In this document: positions 1-10,442 of the stretch, piece by piece | How the letters are laid out: each line of letters begins with the position of its first letter | Numbering within the stretch: position 1 is the stretch's first letter | DNA from: Pseudopyrenochaeta lycopersici | Taxonomy: Eukaryota; Ascomycota; Dothideomycetes; Pleosporales; Pseudopyrenochaetaceae | Direction of reading: 5' to 3' | NCBI GenBank assembly: GCA_003313425.1 | Contig: NHZP01000053.1 | Span: forward strand, 1-64,000 | Length of the DNA: 64,000 bases | Translations under genes and position numbers: made by a program | The notes under the pieces: generated by a model | The model's database searches: none | Told to the model about the DNA's origin: nothing | Seen by the model: only the letters and a program-made list of their open reading frames with translations

Positions 1-1375
1 ACGTAGTTCTGTGCGGGTATACATGCCGACAGCAATACTTTTGACCTCTCTAGTGATTGAGTGTGTCGATCGATTTCCTGGAGACATTCACGCCTTCAGC
101 ACAGCTGAGCTCACAACATTGCACAACCGAACAGTGAATAGCAGTCTTGTCAAAACTTGCCATCGTTGAAAAATTGCTGTTTTTGATGATGTTACTTATT
201 TGCCAGTTCCACGCCTTGTTCGTTTTCCTCGCCTAGGCTTGTCCGTTTTCGCTTCATCCAAATTTGCTCCATCCTCCCAGCTGTGAAGCATACTAGTGGC
301 CAACTCATAGCGGTTTGTGGCAACGGCAAGTGAATTAGTCATCTCATGACGCTTGTGCAGTTCCACTGCCTCCTTAATTGAGCCTGCACTAACCGAGAGT
401 TCCTGCTGCACTCCATGTTCACCCACCACGGTTTGCTCGCGCACCTCTTCCTCGACGTGACCTGAACTGTCTCCGCAGTTGCGCGCCGGAGACTGTCCTT
501 CTCGCTGAGTTTGTGCTTCACTTCTCTCCAGTCTGCTGGTTTGAAGATCCAGTTCTAGCTATGGATTCTGTTCTGGAGATTATGAATCAATACATCCTTC
601 TGGTGAATCAATGTATCCTTCTGGTACAATCGTGCTCGGCTCGCATCGATGGAAAGCAGGGCTTTATATAGCGCTGTGTCAAATTGTCGAGAGTCAAGCT
701 GTCAAGAGGAGTGAGTGTCAGGCTTAGGGCTGAGAGTTTGTTTGGAGATACCTGGTACAGATGCTTGGCGTTGGCTGCGGCTTGGAATTCCATCACGAAA
801 ATAGCAATGATTGAGTTGTCGTCGGTCGGATGAGTAGAGGAAATGCAGGTATGAACAGGAGCAGGCTGGGTTGACTGCATTTTAAGGATGGCATGTGGAT
901 GAGTGACCGCCAAAGGTCCACGGCTTACGCTCGTCTGACACCACTCATTTTTGACAAGGATGTTGGAGCATCCAGGCTACTTCCCGTGCGGCGAGTGTTT
1001 GGAAGCTGGGGGTGCGGCATTTGTTTCCGAAGGTACCCCTTCGCTCCACTAAACATCGTGCAAGGCAAGGCACCTTGTCTTATCCACAGGTCACACTAAA
1101 CACGCGGATTCCGAAACTGGGTCGATCAGCGAAGGTGGTGCGAGCACGCAGTATCTTGTCTTTTATGAACCGCTTGATCTCCCGCTAGGCGAACCTGGAT
1201 GTTTACGTCCAGCAGGTTTGGAATTAGCACACGAACTTCTCGGTATAGGCACCAGATTTGACAAAGGGTGGCAGTGATTCGGGGCTGGGGCTTAGAGCTG
1301 CATCACTAACCACAAGATCAAATCCTGGTCCATAATCTCACTTCCTTTACATAATAACGAATTTAGAAGTTCTAG
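1..1375. other. Gene-poor stretch, no supported gene
   Basis: No gene model is supported here. Two overlapping minus-strand open stretches (about 196-444 and 339-521) are Gln/Arg/Lys-rich. The first ends in a basic tail (KPRRGKRTRRGTGK) and opens with GTG, not ATG. They could be the 3' end of a gene lost at the window edge, or chance. A minus-strand frame at 608-913 also has no recognisable domain. Confidence 0.4.
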
Positions 1376-2705
1376 CTACAGCTTGGACAGCGCATCCGAC
1401 TTTCCACGAGCGAGTCTTTCGTGACTTTGCGTAAAGGTCCCATTTGCAAGCGCCGCAGCAGTGCTCACGTCCAAAGCGAGCGCAAAAAGCGGCTATTAAT
1501 CCGGGCAGGCGTCGCTTCATGCCAGGCCCATGGCATCTAAGTAGATTCAGAGATGCCTTCTGTGCTGTGTAACTGGTCCCGCACCAACAATGCCGACTGG
1601 AAGAGAGGGAAAGAACAGCGATAGCTTGAGACCTTGGCCTTCAGTCGTAGTCCAGTGTAAGATGGCTCCATGAGGCTCCGCTACGCTTCAGCATCTTGTC
1701 CGCATGCTATGAACATGGCAGCAATGATGTTGGCAGTGCTGACGTTGCTCCCCCACTGCCCGTTGCGGACCTGTCCTTCCTTCATCGTCATCAACACCGT
1801 ATAGAGGCGTTCAGTGCTACACCGAGCGCTTTCTCACAGGCATTGTTGGAAAGATTGGCCCAGGCTATTACCTGCAAACCACGTGGTTCTTTGACGTTTC
1901 CCCATGACGCGTTTTTGTCCGAAGCCATTTCGCCTTCTATGACGAAGTCCCTCACGCCCAGTTCTTTGGCCGTGTCTGTCTGCAGGAAACGATCACATGC
2001 TTGCTGGGTCGCTATCGTGACCATGTTCTGCCCGACCGCATCTCCACAAGAGTAGTCGAACTTCACGTGAACGTTGCAGCCGATAATGTGCGGGGTAAGC
2101 TTTTGGAGGCGTGCGTATCGACTTATCTCTTCAGCGGCGTCAGCAAATCGCCTCAGTAGACCCTGTAGGTGCTTCGCAAATGGCACAGCCTCTTCCGGGC
2201 TCGAGAAGAAGAAAACCGGGGCGCGAGACATGCCCTCGTGCAGCACGTGAAACCGTACGCCGCCGCACTGGTTGAGAGCAGATTGAGTACTCAAATACGT
2301 GGCACATGTGATGCAATTCTCAATAGACTTAAAATTATCTCTATTTTGAGTTTTTCTCCCCCTCTTCTACAGAGCGCAACCTGCTCCTTTATATCTACGG
2401 CCTTAACTTCAGCTCTTCGGTCTGGCCGACGGTGAATCCGATATTCTCGGTCTCACCGAAAGTATGGAATTTCGGTCTCTCCGATCAGATATCACCGTAC
2501 TTTCTAGACCTGTCAACACGCGCTAACAGCTAGCGACGAGCGTCGGTTCGACCGTAGCCAGCGGAGCGAAGAAATCATCGTCCGTCTCCTCAGCTCCCTC
2601 AATCCGCAGAAGCCCAGTCAAGCCCACAGGAACTTTCACGAGGCCTACGAAGTTCTCGGTGTTGATGTTCGACGGTTCGGCGAACTCTGAATAGGCTTCG
2701 GACAC
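1376..2705 (-). pseudogene. Class I HMG-CoA reductase catalytic-domain pseudogene
   Basis: This is a decayed hydroxymethylglutaryl-CoA reductase, the mevalonate-pathway enzyme that reduces HMG-CoA with two NADPH. Minus-strand pieces appear in family order. 2705-2523 reads NFVGLVKVPVGLTG and ATVEPTLVAS, with the catalytic Glu. 2285-1791 resumes at LNQCGGVRFHVLHEGMSR, then YARLQK, the NADP loop as GDAVGQNM, and ASDKNAS with the catalytic Lys. About 1747-1686 gives NIIAAMFIACGQDAE, with the catalytic Asp. About 1625-1565 gives SLPVGIVGAG, matching the family's EIGTVGGG. 1489-1376 gives the C-terminus with TQSHERLARG, holding the catalytic His, then a stop. A solo LTR sits exactly between LVAS-C and the following residues. 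At least three frameshifts or stops break the rest, and the membrane anchor and N-terminus are not visible. All four catalytic residues can be traced, so the assignment is firm even though the gene is dead. Divergent bases such as DAVGQNM suggest a pathway-specific paralogue rather than the housekeeping copy (inference). Confidence 0.88.
2288..2518 (+). repeat. Solo LTR, copy A, inserted in the HMGR relic
   Basis: It is about 90% alike by eye to the two intact copies at 9983-10225 and 42289-42533, and ends in the same CTGTCAACA. The first ~8 bases (TGTTGGTAT in the other copies) are lost or altered, so the left edge is approximate and no target-site duplication is recognisable. It interrupts the HMG-CoA reductase frame. 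No gag-pol sequence is present anywhere nearby. Confidence 0.85.
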
Positions 2706-2883
2706 AGTGGGGAGCAGCTAATTGTTCCAGATGTTTTGGCGGCTGCATTCTGACACAGCGTGCGCTAGTAAACAGCGATTTTAGTTAAGTAAGTCATGAT
2801 AAGACGCAAGACCAATTCCGCCGATTGATTAACGAAGATTTTTAGTTAACTTAGAAGTAATCTGGATTTTCGGTGCTCCCAGA

Positions 2884-5434
2884 CTAAAGCTCTTCGCCGA
2901 TCGTAATATATACCTTATGATCCCCTCTAACAGCAAGATCATAACTTTCTGAGAGCATGAGACCCCTACCTTTGTCAGTCGATGTATAACAATGTGTGTA
3001 CGTCGCCTCTAAAGTCCTGAATAGTTGTTCTAAGTCCTCTTCCTTGGTGCAACGGCCAATTTCTTCCCATCTTCCGTTCAGATCACCATAGACGATGACC
3101 GGTATTAGTACCGCTTCCATATCTGTGGAGCTTTTCCCTTGAGTGGCGGGCAGTGTTAGAGGGCTCTGCGCATCGTCATGGCTAAGGTTATGATGTGGAA
3201 AGCTCGACCGACCGATTTGGGCGTCATCCTGCTGTTGGAGGTATACGTGGTTGAGGGCATACGACGTTCGTGGACGTTTTCTCGCCCAGTTTCTAGTATC
3301 GATTGGCGACTCTATAGCTGCATTAATGTCGATTTTTGGGGGAAAAGATTTGTGAAGAGATGGATAGTTTGGAATGACCTCTTTTGTGTCGCTTAATACA
3401 GCCATTTGAGATGCAGTTGTGGAGTGCACATTACCGTTGGGACTTCTTCTTTCCGGTGTCCGGTGCATTCTCGAAGCTCCTCTCTTGAGTGGATAAGTTC
3501 TGTGAGATCTTAAGTTGCTTTCATCGCTATTAGGCACGGTATGCTCGTTGGTGTCTGCTACGCCGATGCTCATGGGACTTCCGCTCTGAAAGGGGACGCT
3601 AGATTCTTGTACATCAAACCTGCAGGAAGGGAAAAAGGCGAAGTAGACAGACCGCCGAACAAATAGAGACGAAACCGACTGCCTCCGGCCTTCAATAGAC
3701 TGCGCGAAGGTTGTAAGGAACATGAAAGGCTTTACTATATCGTAGGAATCGTCATACTGCCGTCCTTGACGCTTGGCTAGAGGCTCCCCAGGTCCGTTCA
3801 AAAGCATCTGTGGATCATTTTCTACTCGAGTTTTCTCTTTGGGCACTCGAAGTATGTTTGTGGCGTTCGCAACAAGTTGTTCGAATGCCGACTGTTCGCA
3901 TCCCAGCGCGTGGCTATGGGAGAATAATTGGCGAATTTTAGCTTCGAATGGATCCAGACTTCTCAGTCTGTGTATTTCGAGTGACTGAAATCCCATGTCG
4001 TAGGCCAAATTGGCTAAATGGTGCCATAAAACTGGATCTGGTGACCGAGGCACGGGGGTTGGTTTGCCGCGTGCCCTCAGTGGACATTCTTTTACCAGGT
4101 CAAAAGCATGCCTCATAGCATATAGGTATATTTGTTGAACCCCATTTCGAACTGATCTTGCAAATTTCCATCAAGCAATCGAAATGAATCTTCTGAAGTT
4201 TGTATCGCTACCTTGCCATCACTTCGACCTCCTAAAAATGCAGTCCTAGCAAGGTCGCGCAGCGTCCTGCGACCTCTTCGATTATTACTCGGAGGCTTTA
4301 AAAGCTTTTGAAGTACTAGAGCAGGACCTTTGAGAAATTTAAAGTCCTGTTGCAGACTTGCAAGTGTCGGTATGATGTAGTGAATCTCGCGCACTCTTGC
4401 CCAGATCTTCTGCCTCAGCGACTCATCTTCGATTGCTTTGAAGATTCTTTTCTCTCGCATCGATCTTTCCAGGAATCTGTGGTCATCCATTGACGCCCCA
4501 GGACATCTAGATTGCAGAAGGTTTACAGTATTCCTGTCCATTTCAAACATTAGACAGTGGTCTCCATCGAAAATGTGGGTAAAAGTTGTGCGAATTCGAC
4601 TGAAGTAATGCAAAAATTCCTGTACAATCAAGTTAATCCGGATCGATCGAACAGTGTTTCAGCTCACCTCGTCGCTTAGCGTTGCTATGATTCTGTGCCA
4701 AAAACATATGTTCAGATCCTCCAGCAGCGCAGGCATGCTCAGAAACTGGCGAAGCGCTGCACTGAACTTTGTATGCGCGAATATACGATGAAGGATGTCC
4801 CTCTTACAATCACTCAGCCACGACCACCAGTGTTGCTCTGCGAATTTATCTTCTAACCCATATTCGACAATTTTTCGAAATATATTGCCCGTCAGAAAAG
4901 ACTTTACTATTTGAGTAGTCTTCGATAAGTGATCTTTGCGCCTGTTCGCTGATGTCTGTAGGCACGAGGCTGTTAAGACTGATCAAAGTCGTTTGAAATG
5001 GGTTTACCTTTTATATAAAGGGTGATAGACCACCATTTTTCCTCTTCCCGTAGCCATATAGATTCCCTGGCAGCTTCAATGCGATGCTTTCCATGGAGAC
5101 AATGGAGACGGTGTCCGGGAGGGAACTTCAAATGCGGAGGATCCTCGTGCGAGGCATTCAAAAGATTCTCCGGAGAAATTCGAGAGTATTCGATGGCGTT
5201 CAAAAGTTCGGTTTCCCCAATGATCGCTGGTACATGATTTTCTGGCTTGGATCGTTGAAGGCCTCCTTGGAGGAAAATGCCTTTCAGCCTTTCGACGTTC
5301 TTGTCGCTGAGACCTCGGGGCTCATGTGTTGGAAAATAAAGAGATTCAAGTGAAACTTTTGCCCTTCCCCGGTATCCGATTGATTTTTCCTTCTCGAGTG
5401 TCTTTATCGCATCGTCTACATGGCTCTGATTCAT
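2884..5434 (-). pseudogene. DUF3723-family protein gene, frameshifted
   Basis: This is a fungal DUF3723 protein of unknown biochemistry; the family is known as common Starship accessory cargo. ATG is at 5434. Exon 1 carries YRGRAKVSLESLYFP, NVERLKGIF and the hallmark CLHGKHRIEAARES plus WWSITLY. Intron 4956-5007 (GTAAAC...CTACAG) leads to DISEQAQRSLIEDYSNSK. Intron 4620-4667 (GTGAGC...GTACAG) leads to EFLHYFSRIRTTFTH, DHRFLERSM and IPTLASLQQD. The core ends with LYAMRHAF, LANLAYDMGFQS and the diagnostic SSLFVRRSVYFAFF near 3660. A variable tail and a conserved-looking C-terminus follow. Exons sum to 2451 nt (816 aa), a usual size, but two one-base shifts break the frame. One is an extra T at about 4884-4886, between SDGQ and IFRKIVEY. 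The other is at about 4135-4145, before QQIYLYAMRH. It may be a pseudogene or carry sequencing errors; the shifts cancel in length. It is head-to-head with the pseudokinase gene. Confidence 0.85.
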
Positions 5435-5481
5435 GTTCCCGCTAAAGGATCCGGTCTGAATCGCTTACCACGAAACAGCGA
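5435..5481. promoter_or_regulatory. 47-bp head-to-head intergenic gap
   Basis: Only 47 bases separate the two ATGs of the divergent DUF3723 (minus) and pseudokinase (plus) genes. Any core promoter must be shared or overlap the 5' coding parts. No TATA or CCAAT box stands out. That it is a bidirectional promoter is inference from geometry. Confidence 0.4.
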
Positions 5482-6853
5482 ATGCTTAAGGATTCTATTA
5501 AGCTCAAAGAAATCTCCGAAGTAGCCTTAGATCCCTTTGCTATTCCAACAGCCAAAACAGGCTCCAGACCGTTTAAGTATCTTGTCAGTTCAAGTGGGGA
5601 TGGCTCGTGGCTAATTAAAGAAATTATGGGTCCAAAAGCGGCTGTTCTGATCTGGTTCTATTTTAGGAGCGACTTAGTTGAGCATTTTTATCATGTGAGT
5701 GGTCACTACCAGCTCAACATTCTTAAAAGCACGGGAATCGCGCAACAGTCGCCCCATTGGACGAGAAAATGGCACCTGAACTAGCGAGACTGGACCGCTT
5801 TACACTATTCGTGGATGGTCAGGAAGAGAGCCATCAAAAACCTCAGTTGTCGAACGCTGAGCGTTTCCACACACTGTCGAACAATGAGAGCGCAAAACAT
5901 AATCATTCAGGGCCCATCTGCATGTCCCAGGCCGAAAATACGCAGCATGATATGCCAGCTCCCGTGCAGTTGCTCGATATACAGCACCGTAACAGTGGCG
6001 TTCCGGTCCGTTTCGGCTCCCCTTGGATAGTTATCAGAAGATTTATCAGCGTGAGCTAGCTGGCAAAGTTGCGGTGGCCGTCAAGCTCCCTGCGAAAGGA
6101 AAAGAGTGTATCGTCAGAAGCGTTTCACGAGAATGTTCTGGGAGAAAGCTAGCCTATCTCCGGCGACTAGCCCACAGGAATATCTGGAAAACTGAGGAAA
6201 TTTTCGATTACGACAAGGCTTTCTACATAATTTCAGAAACAATGTGCATATCGCTCAGGCATGTTTGTCGCTGCCCCAAATACCCGAGCGAAAATCAATT
6301 GGTCGCAATTGTAAAACAGGTACGAGCTTCTTGAGGGAGTCCTCCGGACTTGGTCCAGCTAATCGTCAAAGGTTCTGGATGGCATTTGCTTCCTGGTTTC
6401 TCATAATCTCACACATGAATCCCTAACACTGGACAATGTTCTTATCGATTCCGAAGCAGCTGTCAAGATAGGTGATCGAATCCCCAGCAGGTTCCGTTAA
6501 TGGCGGTTATTCTAACGTAAATAGCTAACATCGAGAGCTGTAATATTGATAATGGCTGCAGAAGGAAAAATCTAGAGGCTCTAGGGCGCATTACCATGAT
6601 GTTTGATGGATAAGACTGGAAAAGAGAAAGGAGAGGTTCGCTTGACGAGACCTGAGATGTGGTCGCAGATGGCTGTAGATTTCTTATCCCTGACAACAGC
6701 TTACACACTGGAGACTCTCGTGGAGGTAAGTCTTCATAATGATGAATCGAATGATTTTATTAACATCTTTAGCACGAGTTCATGAAATTGAAGTGGGGAG
6801 AAGGCGAACTGAAATGGTATGTGTCGTACGTTCAGATGACGGGCACAGATTGA
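5482..6853 (+). pseudogene. Protein-kinase-like (pseudokinase) gene, broken
   Basis: The conserved part begins near 6060. VAVAVKLPAK with LAHRNIWKTEEIFDYDKAFYIISE resembles a kinase N-lobe. Intron 6320-6371 joins LVAIVKQ to VLDGICFLVSHNLTHESLTLDNVLIDSEAAVKI, which occupies the catalytic-loop position. HESLTLDNVL replaces the HRDLKxxN of active kinases, so the Asp base is missing. The C-lobe gives LTRPEMWSQMAVDFLS, and intron 6726-6772 joins TLETLVE to HEFMKLKWGEGELKWYVSYVQM. The frame is broken near 5750, between the two start-side open stretches. It is broken again between VKIGDR and the NLEALGRITMM block (stops at about 6510-6560), and by an extra T near 6602. The region 5482-6020 reads openly but shows no domain. 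Similar degenerate kinase-like genes are a fungal accessory family; pairing with DUF3723 suggests a functional couple (inference). Confidence 0.68.
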
Positions 6854-6971
6854 TTAACAGGACTGGTAAGCCAAAAGAATTTCGTAGCTATACTCAGTTC
6901 TGCTATACTGGTACTCCACTGTTGCCCTACTGCTACGTAATTGAGGCCTTGGATTTACCCTTTTACAACTG

Positions 6972-7860
6972 GAGCATTTTTATCGATACATTGAGCTTAT
7001 CCATTCTTTCGCATCCTGAAGCACTTTACCGGCAGTCAATTTCCCCTCGATAAATACTCTATGTACATACGAATAACTACCAATATATCCTCTGCAACTT
7101 GGGGTGTGGGACCTTTGATTGCATCTTGACGTCAGCATCACTCAGCATCGACACCACTCAGCACAGAAACCCAATCGGCAAGGGCATCACTCAGCATCGA
7201 ACCACCCAGCATCAGTCACATGGCCTTAAGCTACTTGGAATGTAAGTGGCCTATAAGCTTATGTTATGGTGAGCAGCCTTTCTGGCATAATTTCTGCTAA
7301 GATCGTTCATTCTCCCAACCAGCATGACCTCCTCGCAACGTGTAAAGTCTGACCGGACGAGCAAGGGCAAAGCAAGATGCGAATAATTATCGAAGACTTT
7401 GGCAGGACTCTTTACAAGAAACTGGAATATATGTGGCCGGTAATTATAAGGCTGAGATTTACTTCATAGCCTGTCGCAACGGTCGCATCAATGGCTTTAG
7501 ATCCACGGATGAAAGAGGTGACGTCTGGGTACCAACCGACTGAAGCTATCCTTGTAAGACCCTTTTCTTTCTCTCCATACACGGCGCTGAAATGTTTAGG
7601 ATCAGTTATACCCTCCTCCGATGATCAAGAAGGCATCACGATATCACCAAGCTTAACCATCATGGGAACCGAAGATGTCTCTGCATCCATACGCGGACAA
7701 GAGGTGTGATTAGAGAGTTTGGCGGATTATTTAGAACTCTACGTTGGTTACGACTTAAGACGACTCTACGTCTTAGAGACGACCACGCGAAGTCTTGATG
7801 CTATGGATAAGTAATCGAGCTATATAATCATTTCAATGATAATGGGCGTACATGGATTGG
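6972..7860 (+). repeat. Dispersed repeat copy 1 with MADS-like relic
   Basis: It shares clear, indel-broken similarity with 11905-12915, starting at GAGCATTTTTATCRATACATTGA and running through matching blocks to GGGCGTA near the end. Within it, bases about 7323-7520 encode, across frameshifts, a segment reading AKQDAN-NYR-RL then YKAEIYFIACRNGRI and STDERGDVWVP. This resembles short fungal SRF/MADS-box-like proteins (KK-x-EL...aevy.v.R.NGR.Y). Both copies are frameshifted, in different places. I infer duplication of a small MADS-like gene with flanks, then decay. The MADS reading is tentative. Confidence 0.6.
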
Positions 7861-8302
7861 CTGGGCTTAATGGTTGAAGTGACTAAGGTAGATCATAACA
7901 GCAACGATTAGGCGAATCGTTATGATTGGTTACGGCCTTTGCCTTGGTTAGAGTCTTTCGTTAAGGAAATGGCCTTATTTTGAGTGACTGGTCTTAGACC
8001 TGATCCAACCAACATAAATGTGGGAAAGGCGGACTGAAAAATAAAAATTGCCCTCTACCTACATTCTGAGAACACAACACGCCTGCATACCAGAAGGTCT
8101 CTTCATGTTCAGCAAGAGAAACATCCTTTGGTTTCGGCCCGTAATGGGCTAAGGAACCCGAATGTTGTAGCAGATGTGGGTTTGGTGGGTACCCCATGTC
8201 GTAGTCTCGTAGGCTTGACCAGACTCGGTATTGTGCAGCCTACTCGCTTGTCGACTCAATGTGGCCCAGTCATCTTCACTTCGAGAGCGGAAGGTGTAGA
8301 TA
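7861..8302. other. Intergenic, no gene seen
   Basis: The open frames on both strands are short and show no domain. The right end abuts the first pogo-type MITE. Confidence 0.4.
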
Positions 8303-8540
8303 CAGTCGCTAGCGAATGCGGCTTCACCCTTGCAAAAAGCTGCAACACCGTTTCACGCCGATCTGCTAGCAAGTGCGCTTAGCCCCACCTTCCGTACGTG
8401 GTTAAAGCGCTAACCGTCAGCATTAACCAAACGATATTATTGGTCAGCGGTCGACAATACCTGGGCCAGACCCATGTTTGGCTGATCGGCTCCAGTTGGT
8501 GTTGCGCCTGCAAAGGTGAAGCCGCATTCGCTAAGCACTG
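8303..8540. mobile_element. Pogo/Tc1-type MITE, copy 1 (238 bp)
   Basis: Terminal inverted repeats are CAGTCGCTAGCGAATGCGGC at the left and its near-complement GCCGCATTCGCTTAGCACTG-like end at the right (read CGCTAAGCACTG). It is flanked by TA at 8301-8302 and 8541-8542, the expected Tc1/mariner/pogo target duplication. It has no coding capacity. The interior shares a CCCACCTTCCGTA block with the copy at 9361-9552. Confidence 0.78.
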
Positions 8541-8542
8541 TA

Positions 8543-9358
8543 GCAGCGTATCATCTACGTTCAATTACTGTAGGACAATGTTGTTGCACCATCGCTTGGT
8601 GGATTGCTGAAGTGACGATGAATGAGGTGTTGGCACCGGCAAGAGGCTTTTGCGTCCACAGTAGCTATCCCGCCGGTATTCGGCCGAACAGGGGCTCTCC
8701 CGTGACTATCCAGTGAGGGCCCGTAACCACTGCCAAGACACGCCAACTCAGCACTCAGCATGTACCCTCCAAGAGAGTTTCTTGTGGGGCTTAACACTGC
8801 GGTCGGCACAGGGGAAACTAAGCACAATGGCAGGACAAGTTTGCAGAGACTGAGCCGTGGCAGCTGAAGGAGCCAAAGTGGCACACCTTATAAAAATTCT
8901 CCAGAAAGATGCTAACGCAGCGTCGACTGCCCGCGAGTGTGACGTTCGACATGCAGCATACCAATTCCACTAGTTACCACACTGCCGGGCCGTTAGGCCG
9001 AGCGCCACTAATGGACAGTTAGCGACTGTGCCGACTGGGTGCCGGAATGGCCGCATAGTTGTTGAGTCACGTTACCAGCGGTTGACGCCCCTGGGGGCTG
9101 TGTTTGTGGGTCAGCGCCGAGCCGCGGACGGGATGGGCGGCGGAATTCCGGGATAGTGAGCTTCTTAGGCTAGGGCGGACCGACCCCTGCCATTTGACTT
9201 CGGACGCATGCCTCTCAGATCGAATGCAGACGAATAACCTGAACCTTTGAATACGAAGGGCAGGGACTAGGTCTCTCTATGTCGTGCATTGGGAATCTCC
9301 GATCGGAGAGCTGTGGGACCTTGAGAGGCTGAGTGACATGTGTAGGCGGAAAGGCAGG
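8543..9358. other. Intergenic between the two MITEs
   Basis: No gene is supported. Near 9020-9045 a GGACAGTTAGCGACTGTGCC stretch resembles one MITE end in reverse, perhaps a third, eroded copy. One CACTCAGCA motif lies near 8753. Confidence 0.35.
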
Positions 9359-9360
9359 TA

Positions 9361-9552
9361 CAGTCGTTAGCGATTGCGGCTTCACCCCTACATACTGCTG
9401 CGCAACGGTTTTGAACAGCCCCACCTTCCGTATATGGCTTAGCGCTTGATGTCTGTTGCAAAACAGTCGATGTGATTGGTCAATCGTTGAGCTAATGTGA
9501 CTGGTTTCTGGAATGCTCCCTGCAGGGGTGAAGCCGCAATCGCTAATGACTG
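9361..9552. mobile_element. Pogo/Tc1-type MITE, copy 2 (192 bp)
   Basis: Terminal inverted repeats are CAGTCGTTAGCGATTGCGGC and GCCGCAATCGCTAATGACTG. It is flanked by TA at 9359-9360 and 9553-9554. The repeats extend inward through TTCACCCCT on the left and AGGGGTGAA on the right. It is non-coding and related to copy 1 by both ends and an internal block. Confidence 0.82.
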
Positions 9553-9554
9553 TA

Positions 9555-9977
9555 TACCTTCCTCCTGACCAGCGCTCCGTCGCATTCAAAGGTGGGGTAG
9601 GAAGCCCGCTAGGGGCAATTGCAATTTTTTGAGTGGGTGTGGTAAGCAGGGTGGGTAGCACCGAATCGAAGCGTACAGAGGGTGAGGACGACGGAGACGG
9701 TCTGTGTGACTGTAGTGTTGTGTATCACCGATGGTAGGATGCGGTATATTCGAGTCAATTCGCGATAGGGTGATGCCGTTCGGTCCAAGGGTTTGTTGAA
9801 GTAAGTTAGGACGTTCTGAATGTGGTCAGTTGATGACGGAATCCATCGACGACTAGTCGACCGTCGCTGCGTGTCATTTCTGTCGCGTTTGGTTGTGCCT
9901 CATCTCATTAACTTTAACGGCCGCAGCTGAGGGATGCGCAGTGGACTACAGGAAAGCTGCGGCCAGTAGTGGATGTT
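9555..9977. other. Intergenic, small hairpin only
   Basis: No gene is seen. A 10-bp perfect hairpin stem (GGCCGCAGCT at 9919-9928, AGCTGCGGCC at 9955-9964) lies just left of the solo LTR. Confidence 0.4.
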
Positions 9978-9982
9978 ATTTT

Positions 9983-10225
9983 TGTTGGTATGGGTACTCT
10001 AATAATGTGGCACATGTGATGCAATTCTCAATAGACTTAAAATTATCTCTATTTTGAGTTGTCTCTCACTCTTCTACAGAGCGCAACCTGCTCCTTTATA
10101 TCTACGGTCTTAGCTTCAGCTCTTCGGTCTGGCCGACGGTGAATCCGATATTCTCGGTCTCACCGAAAGTATGGAATTTCGGTCTCTCCGATCAGATATC
10201 ACCGTACTTTCTAGACCTGTCAACA
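9983..10225 (+). repeat. Solo LTR, copy B, with 5-bp target duplication
   Basis: This 243-bp element starts TGTTGGTATG and ends CTGTCAACA (TG...CA, with TGTTG/CAACA inverted ends). ATTTT stands at 9978-9982 and again at 10226-10230, a perfect 5-bp target duplication. No internal retrotransposon genes remain, so it is a recombined solo LTR. Confidence 0.93.
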
Positions 10226-10442
10226 ATTTTGATCCTGTCATGAAAGTGATTGATGTTTCTGCCGCAGGAGAAGCTTTGCGCATCTCTTGGCACCCAAGGT
10301 CGGCCCGTGGATTTGCCGATCCAAATCCCTCCAAGAAACGGCTCGAAGTCACCAACTCCACCCCAACGCCGCCGCGACCTGGACGCTCGGAATATGAAGG
10401 CATGCAAAATCTTAAACCCTAGCCTCGGATGCCAGGCAAAGA

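Noticed and set aside
1696..2055. Plus-strand 119-aa open frame
   Set aside because: It is the antisense shadow of the HMG-CoA reductase relic, which carries clear family motifs on the minus strand.
9215..9661. 148-aa minus frame
   Set aside because: It overlaps the MITE at 9361-9552 and has no protein texture or domain.
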